In this document: in pieces, positions 1 to 6,142 of the stretch
Layout of the letters: each line of letters opens with the position of its first letter
Position numbering within the stretch: the first letter of the stretch is position 1
Assembly (NCBI GenBank): GCA_900551415.1
Contig: URWB01000063.1
Span: 1-13,591, forward strand
DNA from: an uncultured Eubacteriales bacterium
Lineage (GTDB): Bacteria > Bacillota > Clostridia > Peptostreptococcales > Anaerovoracaceae
DNA: 13,591 nucleotides
Direction: 5' to 3'
Position numbers and translations under genes: made by a program
The notes under the pieces: generated by a model
What the model saw: the letters and a program-made list of their open reading frames with translations, nothing else
Databases searched by the model: none
Told to the model about the DNA's origin: nothing

Positions 1-924
1 AAAGCCGTTGAGCGAACCGGCGCGGCCCCGCTTAAAAAAGCCTCCTGCCGCAAAATTCATCGTTTGCTCGCGGAAACAAAGGCTGATCTTATTATCTCCG
101 TATTGCCGATCTGCACGCAGTATTTCGCCGCGTATAAACAGATTAGCGGATGTCAGCTTCCGCTTTATACCTATATTACAGATATTCCATTCCACAAGGA
201 ATGGTACGCAGATGCTTGCGATCGTTATTTTGTCGGCGCGCGTTCCACGAAGGAAGCCCTGCTCTTTCAAGGAGTTCCTGCCGAAAGTATCACTGTCTGC
301 GGTATTCCGGTTCTGTCTGCTTTTTGCGAGAGCAGTCAAAAGAAATCTCAAATTTCGTGTGCGGACGCCGCGAAAAAACGACTCTTGCTGATGGGCGGCG
401 GTTTTGGACTTTTGCCGCTCCACGAAAAAATACTTCTCCGCATGCAGGAACGCAGCGATTGGGAGATTACAGTCATTACAGGGAATAACCACAGGCTGCG
501 AAAATATCTGCAGCGACATTTTCCGCAGATACAGGCACTCGGCTTTGTTGATAATGTCTGCGACTATATGCAGCGCGCGGATCTCTTGATCACAAAGCCC
601 GGCGGCATTTCTACCTTCGAGGCAATCGCGGCGCGCCTTCCGCTCTTTGTGATTGACCCGCTTTTAGAGCAAGAAATCGGAAACGCGCAGTTTATTGAGA
701 CAGCAGGGTTTGGTACGGTCATTTGGGGATGCGGAAGTGCGAAGAAAGCACTCAGCGACGCGAAGGCTGACGAAATTCTTAATCGCATGAGCACACTGCT
801 TTCCAGCCCGCTCGCATTGCGGCAATGCCGGACGCGCATGCAAGGGCTGTCGCAAAGCTTTGATTCTTTTTGTCCGCTCGACTATTACAAAGAGGAGGGA
901 AAAAACTATAATGTTGCACTGTAA
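1..924 (+). CDS. GT28 / MGDG-synthase-like glycosyltransferase, 5' partial
   Basis: Probably transfers a sugar from a nucleotide-sugar donor to a lipid acceptor (diacylglycerol or a related lipid) at the cytoplasmic face of the membrane. The frame is open from base 1 with no stop, so the gene enters from upstream; 307 residues are visible against roughly 370-400 for the family. The visible part holds the end of the N-terminal MGDG-synthase domain (TDIPFHKEW, then a YFVGARSTKEALLFQG stretch and a GIPV motif). The C-terminal GT28 domain follows, with GGGFG near residue 132, KPGG at 199-202 and a QEIGNAQF donor-binding stretch near 224. This order matches UgtP/MGDG-type processive glucosyltransferases and MurG relatives. 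TTG at 64 is not the true start, because conserved family sequence (RLLAETKADLIIS) runs through it. The 3' end overlaps the deacetylase gene by 14 bases. Donor and acceptor are not resolved. Confidence 0.85.
   Translation, partial: KAVERTGAAPLKKASCRKIHRLLAETKADLIISVLPICTQYFAAYKQISGCQLPLYTYITDIPFHKEWYADACDRYFVGARSTKEALLFQGVPAESITVCGIPVLSAFCESSQKKSQISCADAAKKRLLLMGGGFGLLPLHEKILLRMQERSDWEITVITGNNHRLRKYLQRHFPQIQALGFVDNVCDYMQRADLLITKPGGISTFEAIAARLPLFVIDPLLEQEIGNAQFIETAGFGTVIWGCGSAKKALSDAKADEILNRMSTLLSSPLALRQCRTRMQGLSQSFDSFCPLDYYKEEGKNYNVAL
893..899 (+). promoter_or_regulatory. Ribosome binding site fixing the deacetylase start
   Basis: AGGAGGG lies inside the end of the upstream glycosyltransferase gene, 11 bases before ATG 911. 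The same frame is open from further upstream (about 860) but offers no ATG with a Shine-Dalgarno sequence there, so 911 is the chosen start. The overlap implies translational coupling. Confidence 0.7.
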
Positions 925-1624
925 CGCTAACGAGAGAAAGCGCATACCTCGACGGCTTTTTTTAAGTTTTGACGATGGTCCAAGTCCGAATTACACTGAC
1001 ACCCTGCTTGATTTGCTCGCGGCGCATCAGATTCGTGCATCTTTTTTTGTTGTCGCGAAATCCGCGGAGAAGAATCCGCGCATCATGAAGAAAATGCGAT
1101 GCGCCGGTCATTTGATCGGTCTGCATTCCGCCGCGCACGTCAGCGCTTATTTGATGACACCTGCTTATGCGGCGCGGGATTTCCAAAAATCACTGACAAT
1201 TCTTCATGATCTCGGAATTTCTACGCGATTTTACCGCCCGCCTTGGGGACATACCACCCGGCATACCAGGGAGCTTGCGGAAAAATACCGTTTGCAGATT
1301 GTTCACTGGGATGTAATGGCAGGGGATTGGAAGGCTTTTCGCAGTGCCGGCCGGATCGCGGCCTGCCTTCGCGCGCAGGCTGCACCGGATAAGATCATCT
1401 GCCTGCATGACGGCCGCGGCCGCAGACACGCACCTGCGAGAACCATCGAGGCACTTCGCGAACTTTTGCCGCTTTGGATCGCCGAAGGGTGGCAGTTTGA
1501 CACCATAGACAAGCTGTATCTGCAGCAAAGCGCTGGCTGTCGGTATGCGCAGCAGGCACAGAACGCAGAGTTTCCATGCGGTTTGTCAATCCAAGCTGAG
1601 AGAAGTGAGGGGTGCGGAAGATGA
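911..1624 (+). CDS. NodB-fold polysaccharide/glycolipid deacetylase, no signal peptide
   Basis: A carbohydrate esterase family 4 (NodB homology) metal-dependent de-N-acetylase of 237 residues. All five family motifs are visible: SFDDGP at 19-24 (D21 catalytic base, D22 metal ligand), HSAAH at 72-76 (metal-binding histidines), RPPWGH at 109-114, HWDV at 132-135 followed by GDW, and LHD at 165-167. Catalytic residues are therefore complete. The protein starts with a short basic segment and enters the NodB fold by residue 16. There is no signal peptide or membrane anchor, which is unusual for peptidoglycan deacetylases and points to a cytoplasmic substrate. It overlaps the glycosyltransferase by 14 bases and the next gene through ATGA. 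Inference: it may deacetylate a GlcNAc-type glycolipid made by its upstream neighbour. The C-terminal ~30 residues, rich in Cys and Gln, lie outside the fold and look unconserved. Confidence 0.88.
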   Translation: MLHCNANERKRIPRRLFLSFDDGPSPNYTDTLLDLLAAHQIRASFFVVAKSAEKNPRIMKKMRCAGHLIGLHSAAHVSAYLMTPAYAARDFQKSLTILHDLGISTRFYRPPWGHTTRHTRELAEKYRLQIVHWDVMAGDWKAFRSAGRIAACLRAQAAPDKIICLHDGRGRRHAPARTIEALRELLPLWIAEGWQFDTIDKLYLQQSAGCRYAQQAQNAEFPCGLSIQAERSEGCGR

Positions 1625-2670
1625 AAAAGACGCGTTATTTCCTGTTCCCGCTGCTAGTCGCTCTCACTTTCTGGATTATTTTGCGCGAAAGCAGCCTCAC
1701 GCAAATTTTCGACTGTCTGCGAACCTGCAGCCCTTCCGCGTTAGCCGCGGCCATCGGCTGCATGGTCGTCTTTGTGCTCTGCGAAGCGGCCAACCTGCAG
1801 CGCTGCTTGCGCCTGACCGGACGCTCACCACAAACGTGCGCGGAAACAGTGCTTTCTGACAGCAAAAGGGCGCGCGTTCGTTTCAGCAAGCAGGCGCTTC
1901 CTTACGCGTTGACCGGGTTTTTCTTCAGCGGCATCACGCCCTTTGCCTCCGGCGGTCAGCCCATGCAGCTCTATCACATGCACAAAGACGGTATTTCGGC
2001 AGCGCGCGGCGCTGCTGCTTTAGCTATGGAACTGGCTTCCTTCCAAGCGGCGGCTGTCACCATCGCGGCCATCGGTTTGCTGCGGTTTCATGCTCTTATC
2101 CTGCAAACTTCCGGTTTTGCGGGCACCTTCCTCCTGCTTGGCTTTGCCGTTAATCTTAGTCTGCTGGCCCTGCTTCTGTGCGCGATCCTGTCCCCACGCC
2201 TTCTTACGCGGGCAAGCGCTCTGATTGCCGGCTTGCTGCAAAAACTGCGTGCTTGCAAAGCCGCGCGTCTGCGCGCAGCGACAGGCAGATGGGTAGAAGA
2301 CTACCAAAACTGTGCCGCCTGCCTGCGTGATATGCCCGGAGAAGCCGTGCTGCTCTTTCTCACATCCCTGCTGCAGCTTGCCGCCCTGCATTCCATTCCT
2401 TACTGGGTTTCTTTGAGTCTCGGCATGCAGCAGGTCAGCCTTCCGCAAATGCTTTCCATACAGGCCGTTCTTTTCCTGTTCGTGTCCGTGATTCCGCTTC
2501 CGGGCGGCGCGGGCGCGGGAGAAGGTGGATTTCTGCTGCTTTTTGCCTCGATCTTTTCCGGCGGCTATTTACAAAGCGCTATGCTGCTCAGCCGTTTCGC
2601 GAGCTTTTATTTGCCGCTGCTGCTCAGCGGACTTTTTCTGTGGATTCAAAATTTGAGAAACAGCCGATGA
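1621..2670 (+). CDS. UPF0104 / LPG-synthase-TM-like integral membrane protein
   Basis: A 349-residue polytopic membrane protein of the UPF0104/YbhN family (lysylphosphatidylglycerol synthase transmembrane domain, often called flippase-like). Seven or eight hydrophobic segments are visible, starting with one at residues ~5-20. The best family signature is the stretch from TGFFFSGITPFASGGQP into the QLYHMHKDG loop, plus a later PLPGGAGAGEGGF motif typical of the C-terminal half. There is no soluble aminoacyl-transfer domain, so it is not a full MprF. ATG 1621 overlaps the stop of the deacetylase gene (ATGA) and has a GAGGGG-like ribosome binding site at about 1607-1612; GTG 1612 is a less likely alternative. 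As the third gene of the glycosyltransferase-deacetylase operon, it may translocate or help handle the resulting glycolipid. That role is inference, because family members are largely uncharacterised. Confidence 0.82.
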   Translation: MKKTRYFLFPLLVALTFWIILRESSLTQIFDCLRTCSPSALAAAIGCMVVFVLCEAANLQRCLRLTGRSPQTCAETVLSDSKRARVRFSKQALPYALTGFFFSGITPFASGGQPMQLYHMHKDGISAARGAAALAMELASFQAAAVTIAAIGLLRFHALILQTSGFAGTFLLLGFAVNLSLLALLLCAILSPRLLTRASALIAGLLQKLRACKAARLRAATGRWVEDYQNCAACLRDMPGEAVLLFLTSLLQLAALHSIPYWVSLSLGMQQVSLPQMLSIQAVLFLFVSVIPLPGGAGAGEGGFLLLFASIFSGGYLQSAMLLSRFASFYLPLLLSGLFLWIQNLRNSR

Positions 2671-2676
2671 GAATCG

Positions 2677-2711
2677 TCTTACCGGTTTAAAGCACAGCGG
2701 GAAGATTTTTT
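2677..2711 (+). terminator. Intrinsic terminator after the glycolipid operon
   Basis: The arms TCTTACCG (2677-2684) and CGGGAAGA (2698-2705) pair with one A-G mismatch around a 13-base loop. Six T residues follow directly at 2706-2711. It starts seven bases after the UPF0104 stop codon, so it separates the operon from the sigma factor gene. Confidence 0.6.
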
Positions 2712-2728
2712 CAAATATTTCTGATTTT

Positions 2729-2758
2729 TGTAACGTTTTCGCTTTTTGTGACTCTAAT
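2729..2758 (+). promoter_or_regulatory. Candidate ECF-type promoter for the sigma/anti-sigma pair
   Basis: TGTAAC at 2729-2734, followed after 16 bases by ACTCTAAT, resembles the AAC-type -35 and CGTCTAA-like -10 elements of ECF sigma factors, which often control their own genes. A T-rich tract fills the spacer, as in many such promoters. The implied transcript start lies only about 12-15 bases before ATG 2777, which is tight but leaves the AAAAGGAG ribosome binding site (2763-2770). The -10 match is imperfect. Confidence 0.35.
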
Positions 2759-2776
2759 GAATAAAAGGAGAAGCGC

Positions 2777-3268
2777 ATGAACGAATTTGAGAAGCTTTGT
2801 CAACAGAATCAGGAAACGGTATACCGTTATCTTTTGGCGCTTTGCCGCGATGACCATCTGGCAGAGGAATTGACCGCCGAAACCTTTTATCGTGCGTTTT
2901 TACATATCGATCGCTTTCGGGGCGAATGCAAAGTGACAACATGGCTGTGCCAAATCGCAAGGAACGCCTATTTAACGGAACAAAAGAAAAGGAGCAGGCA
3001 GACGGCGCTTGAAATCGCTTTTGAACTTGCGGACGGGGCACATTTTACGGACAGGCTGTGCGAAAAAGAGCAGGTGATGCAGATCCACCGGACGCTGCAT
3101 ACCCTGAAGGAGCCGTATCGGGAAGTCTTTACTCTACGGGTTCTGGGCAATCTAAGCTATCGGGAAATCGCGGGAATCTTCTCCAAAACCGAAGGCTGGG
3201 CAAGGGTCACCTTTTATCGGGCAAAGGAAACATTGATACAGAAAATGGAGGAAGAACATGAAAATTAG
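2777..3268 (+). CDS. ECF (extracytoplasmic function) RNA polymerase sigma factor
   Basis: A 163-residue sigma-70-family factor with only regions 2 and 4, the size and layout of ECF sigma factors. Region 2 covers about residues 8-72. It includes a helix ending in AEELTAETFYRAF (core binding and -10 recognition), then TTWLCQIARNAYL, the standard WLxxIARN signature. Region 4 covers about residues 105-153, with LKEPYREVFTLRVLGNLSYREI and the recognition helix around WARVTFYRAKETL, which contacts the -35 element. ATG 2777 has a good AAAAGGAG site six bases upstream. The last 11 bases overlap the anti-sigma gene, so the two are translationally coupled. The regulon and stimulus cannot be read here; the gene may be self-activated from the candidate promoter just upstream. 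It resembles the SigV/SigW-like clade of Firmicutes more than house-keeping factors, but I cannot place the ECF group. Confidence 0.93.
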   Translation: MNEFEKLCQQNQETVYRYLLALCRDDHLAEELTAETFYRAFLHIDRFRGECKVTTWLCQIARNAYLTEQKKRSRQTALEIAFELADGAHFTDRLCEKEQVMQIHRTLHTLKEPYREVFTLRVLGNLSYREIAGIFSKTEGWARVTFYRAKETLIQKMEEEHEN

Positions 3269-3974
3269 TTGTGGCGTGGCAGGGGATCTACTGCCGTTAT
3301 ATGTGGACGGCTGCTGCTCAGAGGAGAGCGGCGCACTCCTTACGGAACATCTTGGCGAGTGTCAGAAGTGCCGCGAAAAATGGGAACGTATGAAAAGAAG
3401 TGATTTTCTCCCGGAGCAGGGAGAAACGCCGGAAGAAGGAGGCACGGAGCAAACCTTACCGATCATCGCCTACGCGGACAAAATCCGACGCCGGAGAACT
3501 TTGGTGCGCGTCCTGCTGCCTGTCGTGATCCTGCTGCTGGCATTGATGCTGTCGGTAACATGGCAGGCGGTCAAGCTGATGGCGTACCAAAACGGCACGC
3601 CCGAAATGATTGCAGAAGCCGGAAGTTGGGATTCAAAGACCGGAGAGCTGGAAACAGATGTCCGTCAAATCGAAACATACCGGCTGCATGCCGCGGCCTC
3701 TCGGCTTGCCGTGCATGTGCAGACGGAAGCCGCAGTTTCCGGAAAGGTGGTGCTGTATAAGGCAGAAGAGCAAAGCGGACAGAACGCAGAGGAGCCAATC
3801 ATGACCGCCGATATCAGCGGCAGCAGCGCGTGGTGCGTGTTTACCCATTTATCGGCGGAAAGCTGTTACCGCGTCCGCGTGGAAGGCATCCCGGAGGGAA
3901 CAGTCACAGTCAGCGGCAAGTTTACGTTCCCACAGGCTCTGCGCATGGCGTGGGAGGATTTCTTCCTCATCTGA
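3258..3974 (+). CDS. Zinc-finger (ZAS) transmembrane anti-sigma factor
   Basis: Holds the preceding ECF sigma factor inactive at the membrane until a signal is sensed. The 238-residue protein opens with DLLPLYVDG at 10-18 and the zinc-binding pattern H31-x3-C35-x2-C38, the classic zinc-containing anti-sigma domain of Firmicutes; C5 may add a ligand. An acidic linker (about 50-66) leads to four arginines (77-80) and one membrane helix at about 82-102, giving a cytoplasmic N-terminus and an external C-terminal domain of about 130 residues. That domain (about 110-238) is rich in alternating hydrophobic strands and matches no family I recognise; it may be the sensor or the regulated-proteolysis target. 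ATG 3258 has a GGAGGAAG ribosome binding site inside the sigma gene. No transport or kinase gene is fused or adjacent, so the stress it reports is unknown. Confidence 0.88.
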   Translation: MKISCGVAGDLLPLYVDGCCSEESGALLTEHLGECQKCREKWERMKRSDFLPEQGETPEEGGTEQTLPIIAYADKIRRRRTLVRVLLPVVILLLALMLSVTWQAVKLMAYQNGTPEMIAEAGSWDSKTGELETDVRQIETYRLHAAASRLAVHVQTEAAVSGKVVLYKAEEQSGQNAEEPIMTADISGSSAWCVFTHLSAESCYRVRVEGIPEGTVTVSGKFTFPQALRMAWEDFFLI

Positions 3975-4106
3975 CAAAAGGGGAAAGGATTATTTACCAA
4001 AAAACCACAAAGCAAAAGCTCGGAAGAAAGAGATCATTTCGCAAGCGAAACGTAAGAAAAAGCTTCAAAACTTTGAAACGCTCTCTGTTAAGCAGGAAAT
4101 GAAAGT

Positions 4107-4204
4107 GCGGCAGTTATCCCATAAAATGATCATTCGTCCCTGCAGGATCTTTTTCGCATGAAAAAAATTGCTTTTCACGGCGGCACATGGTATGATGATA
4201 TACG
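4107..4204 (+). repeat. Repeat copy A (promoter-bearing, about 98 bp)
   Basis: This segment aligns with 10654-10752 with one single-base gap and otherwise constant spacing. Shared blocks include GCGGCAG, CCCATAAA, ATTCGTCCC, ATTGCTTTTC, GCACATG and TGATAT. The first block (35 alignment columns) has 30 matches and the last block (28 positions) has 22. The middle block is less conserved. Copy A lies before the transporter operon and copy B follows it, in the same orientation. Confidence 0.8.
4168..4196 (+). promoter_or_regulatory. Sigma-A promoter of the transporter operon
   Basis: The -35 element TTGCTT (4168-4173) and -10 element TATGAT (4191-4196) are separated by exactly 17 bases, close to the vegetative consensus. 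Transcription should start near 4203. The same arrangement recurs in repeat copy B, which supports its being real. Two inverted repeats lie downstream in the leader, suggesting control after initiation or by repressor roadblock. Confidence 0.75.
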
Positions 4205-4226
4205 CGGAGAGAAAGCGCTGCGCAGG

Positions 4227-4254
4227 TTTTTAAGGCTCGTTTGAGCCTTAAAAA
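4227..4254 (+). promoter_or_regulatory. Perfect 12-bp-stem hairpin in the operon leader
   Basis: TTTTTAAGGCTC pairs with GAGCCTTAAAAA around a GTTT loop. It would form in the transcript about 25 bases after the predicted start. It lacks a T-tract after the 3' arm on either strand, so it is not a standard terminator as written. It may be an RNA structure or a second operator. Confidence 0.55.
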
Positions 4255-4260
4255 AATAGC

Positions 4261-4286
4261 CATCAGTTAGCATATGCTAACTGATG
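4261..4286 (+). promoter_or_regulatory. Perfect 26-bp palindrome, probable repressor operator
   Basis: CATCAGTTAGCAT is followed at once by its exact reverse complement, giving 13-base arms with no spacer. It lies about 60 bases downstream of the predicted transcript start and 62 bases before ATG 4349. The GTTAG...CTAAC half-sites resemble those recognised by MarR-family repressors (as I recall, the S. aureus MepR site carries GTTAG). They also share TTAG with DtxR-type sites, though the spacing differs. No regulator gene for it is in the window. Confidence 0.65.
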
Positions 4287-4331
4287 AAATCTATCTCCAT
4301 GACGAAAGTCTCACATCGCACTACATTTTTC

Positions 4332-4339
4332 AGAAAGGA
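4332..4339 (+). promoter_or_regulatory. Ribosome binding site fixing the first ABC gene start
   Basis: AGAAAGGA lies nine bases before ATG 4349. The same frame opens at ATG 4274, but that codon is the centre of the palindrome and has no ribosome binding site. The extra 25 residues it would add are polar and unlike the family, so 4349 is preferred. Confidence 0.65.
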
Positions 4340-4348
4340 TCACGAAAT

Positions 4349-6142
4349 ATGAACAAACAGAAAAAAGCAAAACAGTCGCCGGTGCTGGGCAGGCTGTTGG
4401 AATACGCCGGCGGATATCAGAAACTGTCCCTGCTGGGCTGCGGGCTGTCCGGCGTTTCGGCGGCGATCGGGATATTCCCGTATGTCTTTGTCTGGTACGC
4501 CGCCAGGGGCATTCTCACTCCGGAGGGTGGTGTCCCGGAAGGGCTTGCACGCTATGGCTGGTACGCCCTGATCGCGGCAATCCTGAGTGCCGGAAGCTAC
4601 TTTGCCGGACTCATGTGTACGCACCTTGCGGCTTTCCGTGTGGCAACGAATATGCGAAAAATGGCGGTTGCCCACTTGGTGGAGCTGCCTTTGGGGTATT
4701 TTAACGCCAATCTCACAGGGAGGCTGCGCAAGCAGATTGACGATAACGCTGCGATGACTGAGACGCTGCTGGCACACACCATTCCCGACGCGGTGGGAGG
4801 AATCGTAACACCGGTGCTGGCGGTGGGGCTGCTCTTTGTCTTTGACTGGCGCATGGGGCTTGCTTGCTTGATTCCTATGCTCATCGGTTTGCTGCTTTTG
4901 ATGAGCATGATGACAGGCACCAGTATGAAATTCTTTGAGGAATACCAGAGGGCAGGAGAACGCATTTCCGCTGAAGCCACAGAGTATGTCCGAGGGATTC
5001 CGGTGGTGAAGGTATTTCAACAGACGGTGTTCTCCTTCAAGAACTTTCATGATGCAATCCTCAGCTACCGCGACCTTGCCAGCAGCTATTCCATGACGTG
5101 CCGCATGCCCTACACCTTGTTTACGGTGGTTATGAATTCCATGTTTCTGCTTCTGATGCCACTGGGGATGCTTCTCATCGGCGGTGCGGCAAATGGGTGG
5201 GCAGTGCTGGCCGACCTGGTATTCTATATTTTCTTCGCGCCTCAGCTCGCCTTCATGATGGAGCGGCTGATGTATGCGGTCAACGCAAATATGGAGGCCG
5301 CCGAAGCGGTGAAGAAGTTAGAGGCGATCCTGAAGGAATCGCCGCTTCCCGAGCCGGCACCAGCCGGCAGAAAAAGCCCTGCAGACAGCAGTATTTCCTT
5401 TGACAATGTCACCTTTACCTATGACGGTGCTGCCAGACCGGCGCTTATGAACGTTCGCTTTCATCTGCCACAAGGCGCTGCTTACGCACTGGTTGGCCCG
5501 TCGGGCGGCGGCAAGTCCACCATCGCAAGGCTGATTCCGCGCTTCTTTGACGTGCAGGAAGGCGCCGTATTGGTGGGTGGACAGGATGTGCGAAGCATCC
5601 CTGCCGCTGAGCTGATGGAACAGATTTCCTTCGTTTTTCAGGAAGTCCACCTGTTCAAAAAAAGCATCCGCGACAACATCCGTGCCGCCAGACCGAATGC
5701 CACGGAGGAGGAGATCCTGCAGGCGGCGCAGCTGGCGCAGTGCGGCGACATTCTTGAAAAGATTCCGGGCGGGCTTGATGCTGTGATCGGTGCAAAGGGC
5801 GTTTATCTTTCCGGCGGCGAGATGCAGCGCATCGCGCTGGCGCGTGCGATCCTGAAAGACGCGCCTATCGTGGTACTGGATGAAGCCAGCTCTTTTGCCG
5901 ACCCCGAGAACGAGGTGAAGATACAGAAAGCTTTCGAGGTACTGATGAAGGGAAAGACTGTTTTGATGATTGCCCACCGTCTGTCCACAGTACGCAGGAT
6001 GGATCGGATTCTGGTTATCAAAAAAGGTGTCGTTGCCGAGGAAGGGAAACACGACGAGCTGATTGAAAAGGGCGGCGTCTATGCCTCCATGTGGGAGGAA
6101 TACCAGAGCGCCGCGCAGTGGAAAGTAGGAGGTGAAGAATGA
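4349..6142 (+). CDS. Exporter-fold ABC half-transporter (TMD-NBD), subunit 1
   Basis: A 597-residue fused permease-ATPase, the usual size of a half-transporter. The N-terminal ~330 residues form a six-helix type IV (exporter-fold) membrane domain. The C-terminal ATPase is complete: Walker A GPSGGGKST at 383-391, Q-loop in FVFQEVHLF, signature LSGGE starting at 487, Walker B IVVLDE at 507-512, and the switch histidine in MIAHRLS. The D-loop reads FADPENE instead of the common ALDxxxE. I recall a similar variant in siderophore-linked half-transporters, but have not checked it. The stop overlaps the next gene by ATGA, so the two subunits are probably made in equal amounts and form a heterodimer. 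Pairing with a second half-transporter recalls YbtP/YbtQ and IrtA/IrtB, exporter-fold proteins that import metal-siderophores. Direction and substrate here remain inferred; a drug or peptide exporter is the alternative. Confidence 0.9.
   Translation: MNKQKKAKQSPVLGRLLEYAGGYQKLSLLGCGLSGVSAAIGIFPYVFVWYAARGILTPEGGVPEGLARYGWYALIAAILSAGSYFAGLMCTHLAAFRVATNMRKMAVAHLVELPLGYFNANLTGRLRKQIDDNAAMTETLLAHTIPDAVGGIVTPVLAVGLLFVFDWRMGLACLIPMLIGLLLLMSMMTGTSMKFFEEYQRAGERISAEATEYVRGIPVVKVFQQTVFSFKNFHDAILSYRDLASSYSMTCRMPYTLFTVVMNSMFLLLMPLGMLLIGGAANGWAVLADLVFYIFFAPQLAFMMERLMYAVNANMEAAEAVKKLEAILKESPLPEPAPAGRKSPADSSISFDNVTFTYDGAARPALMNVRFHLPQGAAYALVGPSGGGKSTIARLIPRFFDVQEGAVLVGGQDVRSIPAAELMEQISFVFQEVHLFKKSIRDNIRAARPNATEEEILQAAQLAQCGDILEKIPGGLDAVIGAKGVYLSGGEMQRIALARAILKDAPIVVLDEASSFADPENEVKIQKAFEVLMKGKTVLMIAHRLSTVRRMDRILVIKKGVVAEEGKHDELIEKGGVYASMWEEYQSAAQWKVGGEE

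Larger units (their letters stand above)
3975..4348 (+). other. Non-coding control region upstream of the transporter operon
   Basis: The first part (about 3975-4106) is purine-rich and holds no credible gene. Two frames stay open and give Lys/Arg-rich peptides, but neither has a ribosome binding site with a start codon. No intrinsic terminator for the anti-sigma gene is visible, so read-through into the transporter operon is possible. From 4107 on lie a repeat with a sigma-A promoter, a hairpin and a perfect palindrome, each listed separately. The leader from the predicted start near 4203 to ATG 4349 is about 146 bases. It resembles no riboswitch class I can recognise. Confidence 0.6.

Noticed and set aside
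8..391. An overlapping open frame in the 5' glycosyltransferase region
   Set aside because: Arg/Ser-rich translation with no domain, lying in the shadow of a frame with clear GT28 motifs.
3975..4102. A small Lys/Arg-rich protein after the anti-sigma gene
   Set aside because: Two frames are open but no start codon with a ribosome binding site is present. The composition follows from a purine-rich intergenic stretch.
4227..4254. The leader hairpin as a Rho-independent terminator of the anti-sigma gene
   Set aside because: It lacks a T-tract after the stem on both strands and lies downstream of the predicted operon promoter.
4274..4348. An upstream ATG 4274 start adding 25 residues to the first ABC half-transporter
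   Set aside because: The ATG is the centre of the perfect palindrome, has no Shine-Dalgarno sequence, and the extra residues do not resemble the family. ATG 4349 has a good site.
5318..6052. A 244-residue antisense open frame opposite the first ABC ATPase domain
   Set aside because: It mirrors a conserved ATPase, has no recognisable domain, and arises from the codon bias of the real gene. The 236-residue antisense frame at 4340-5050 is rejected for the same reason.
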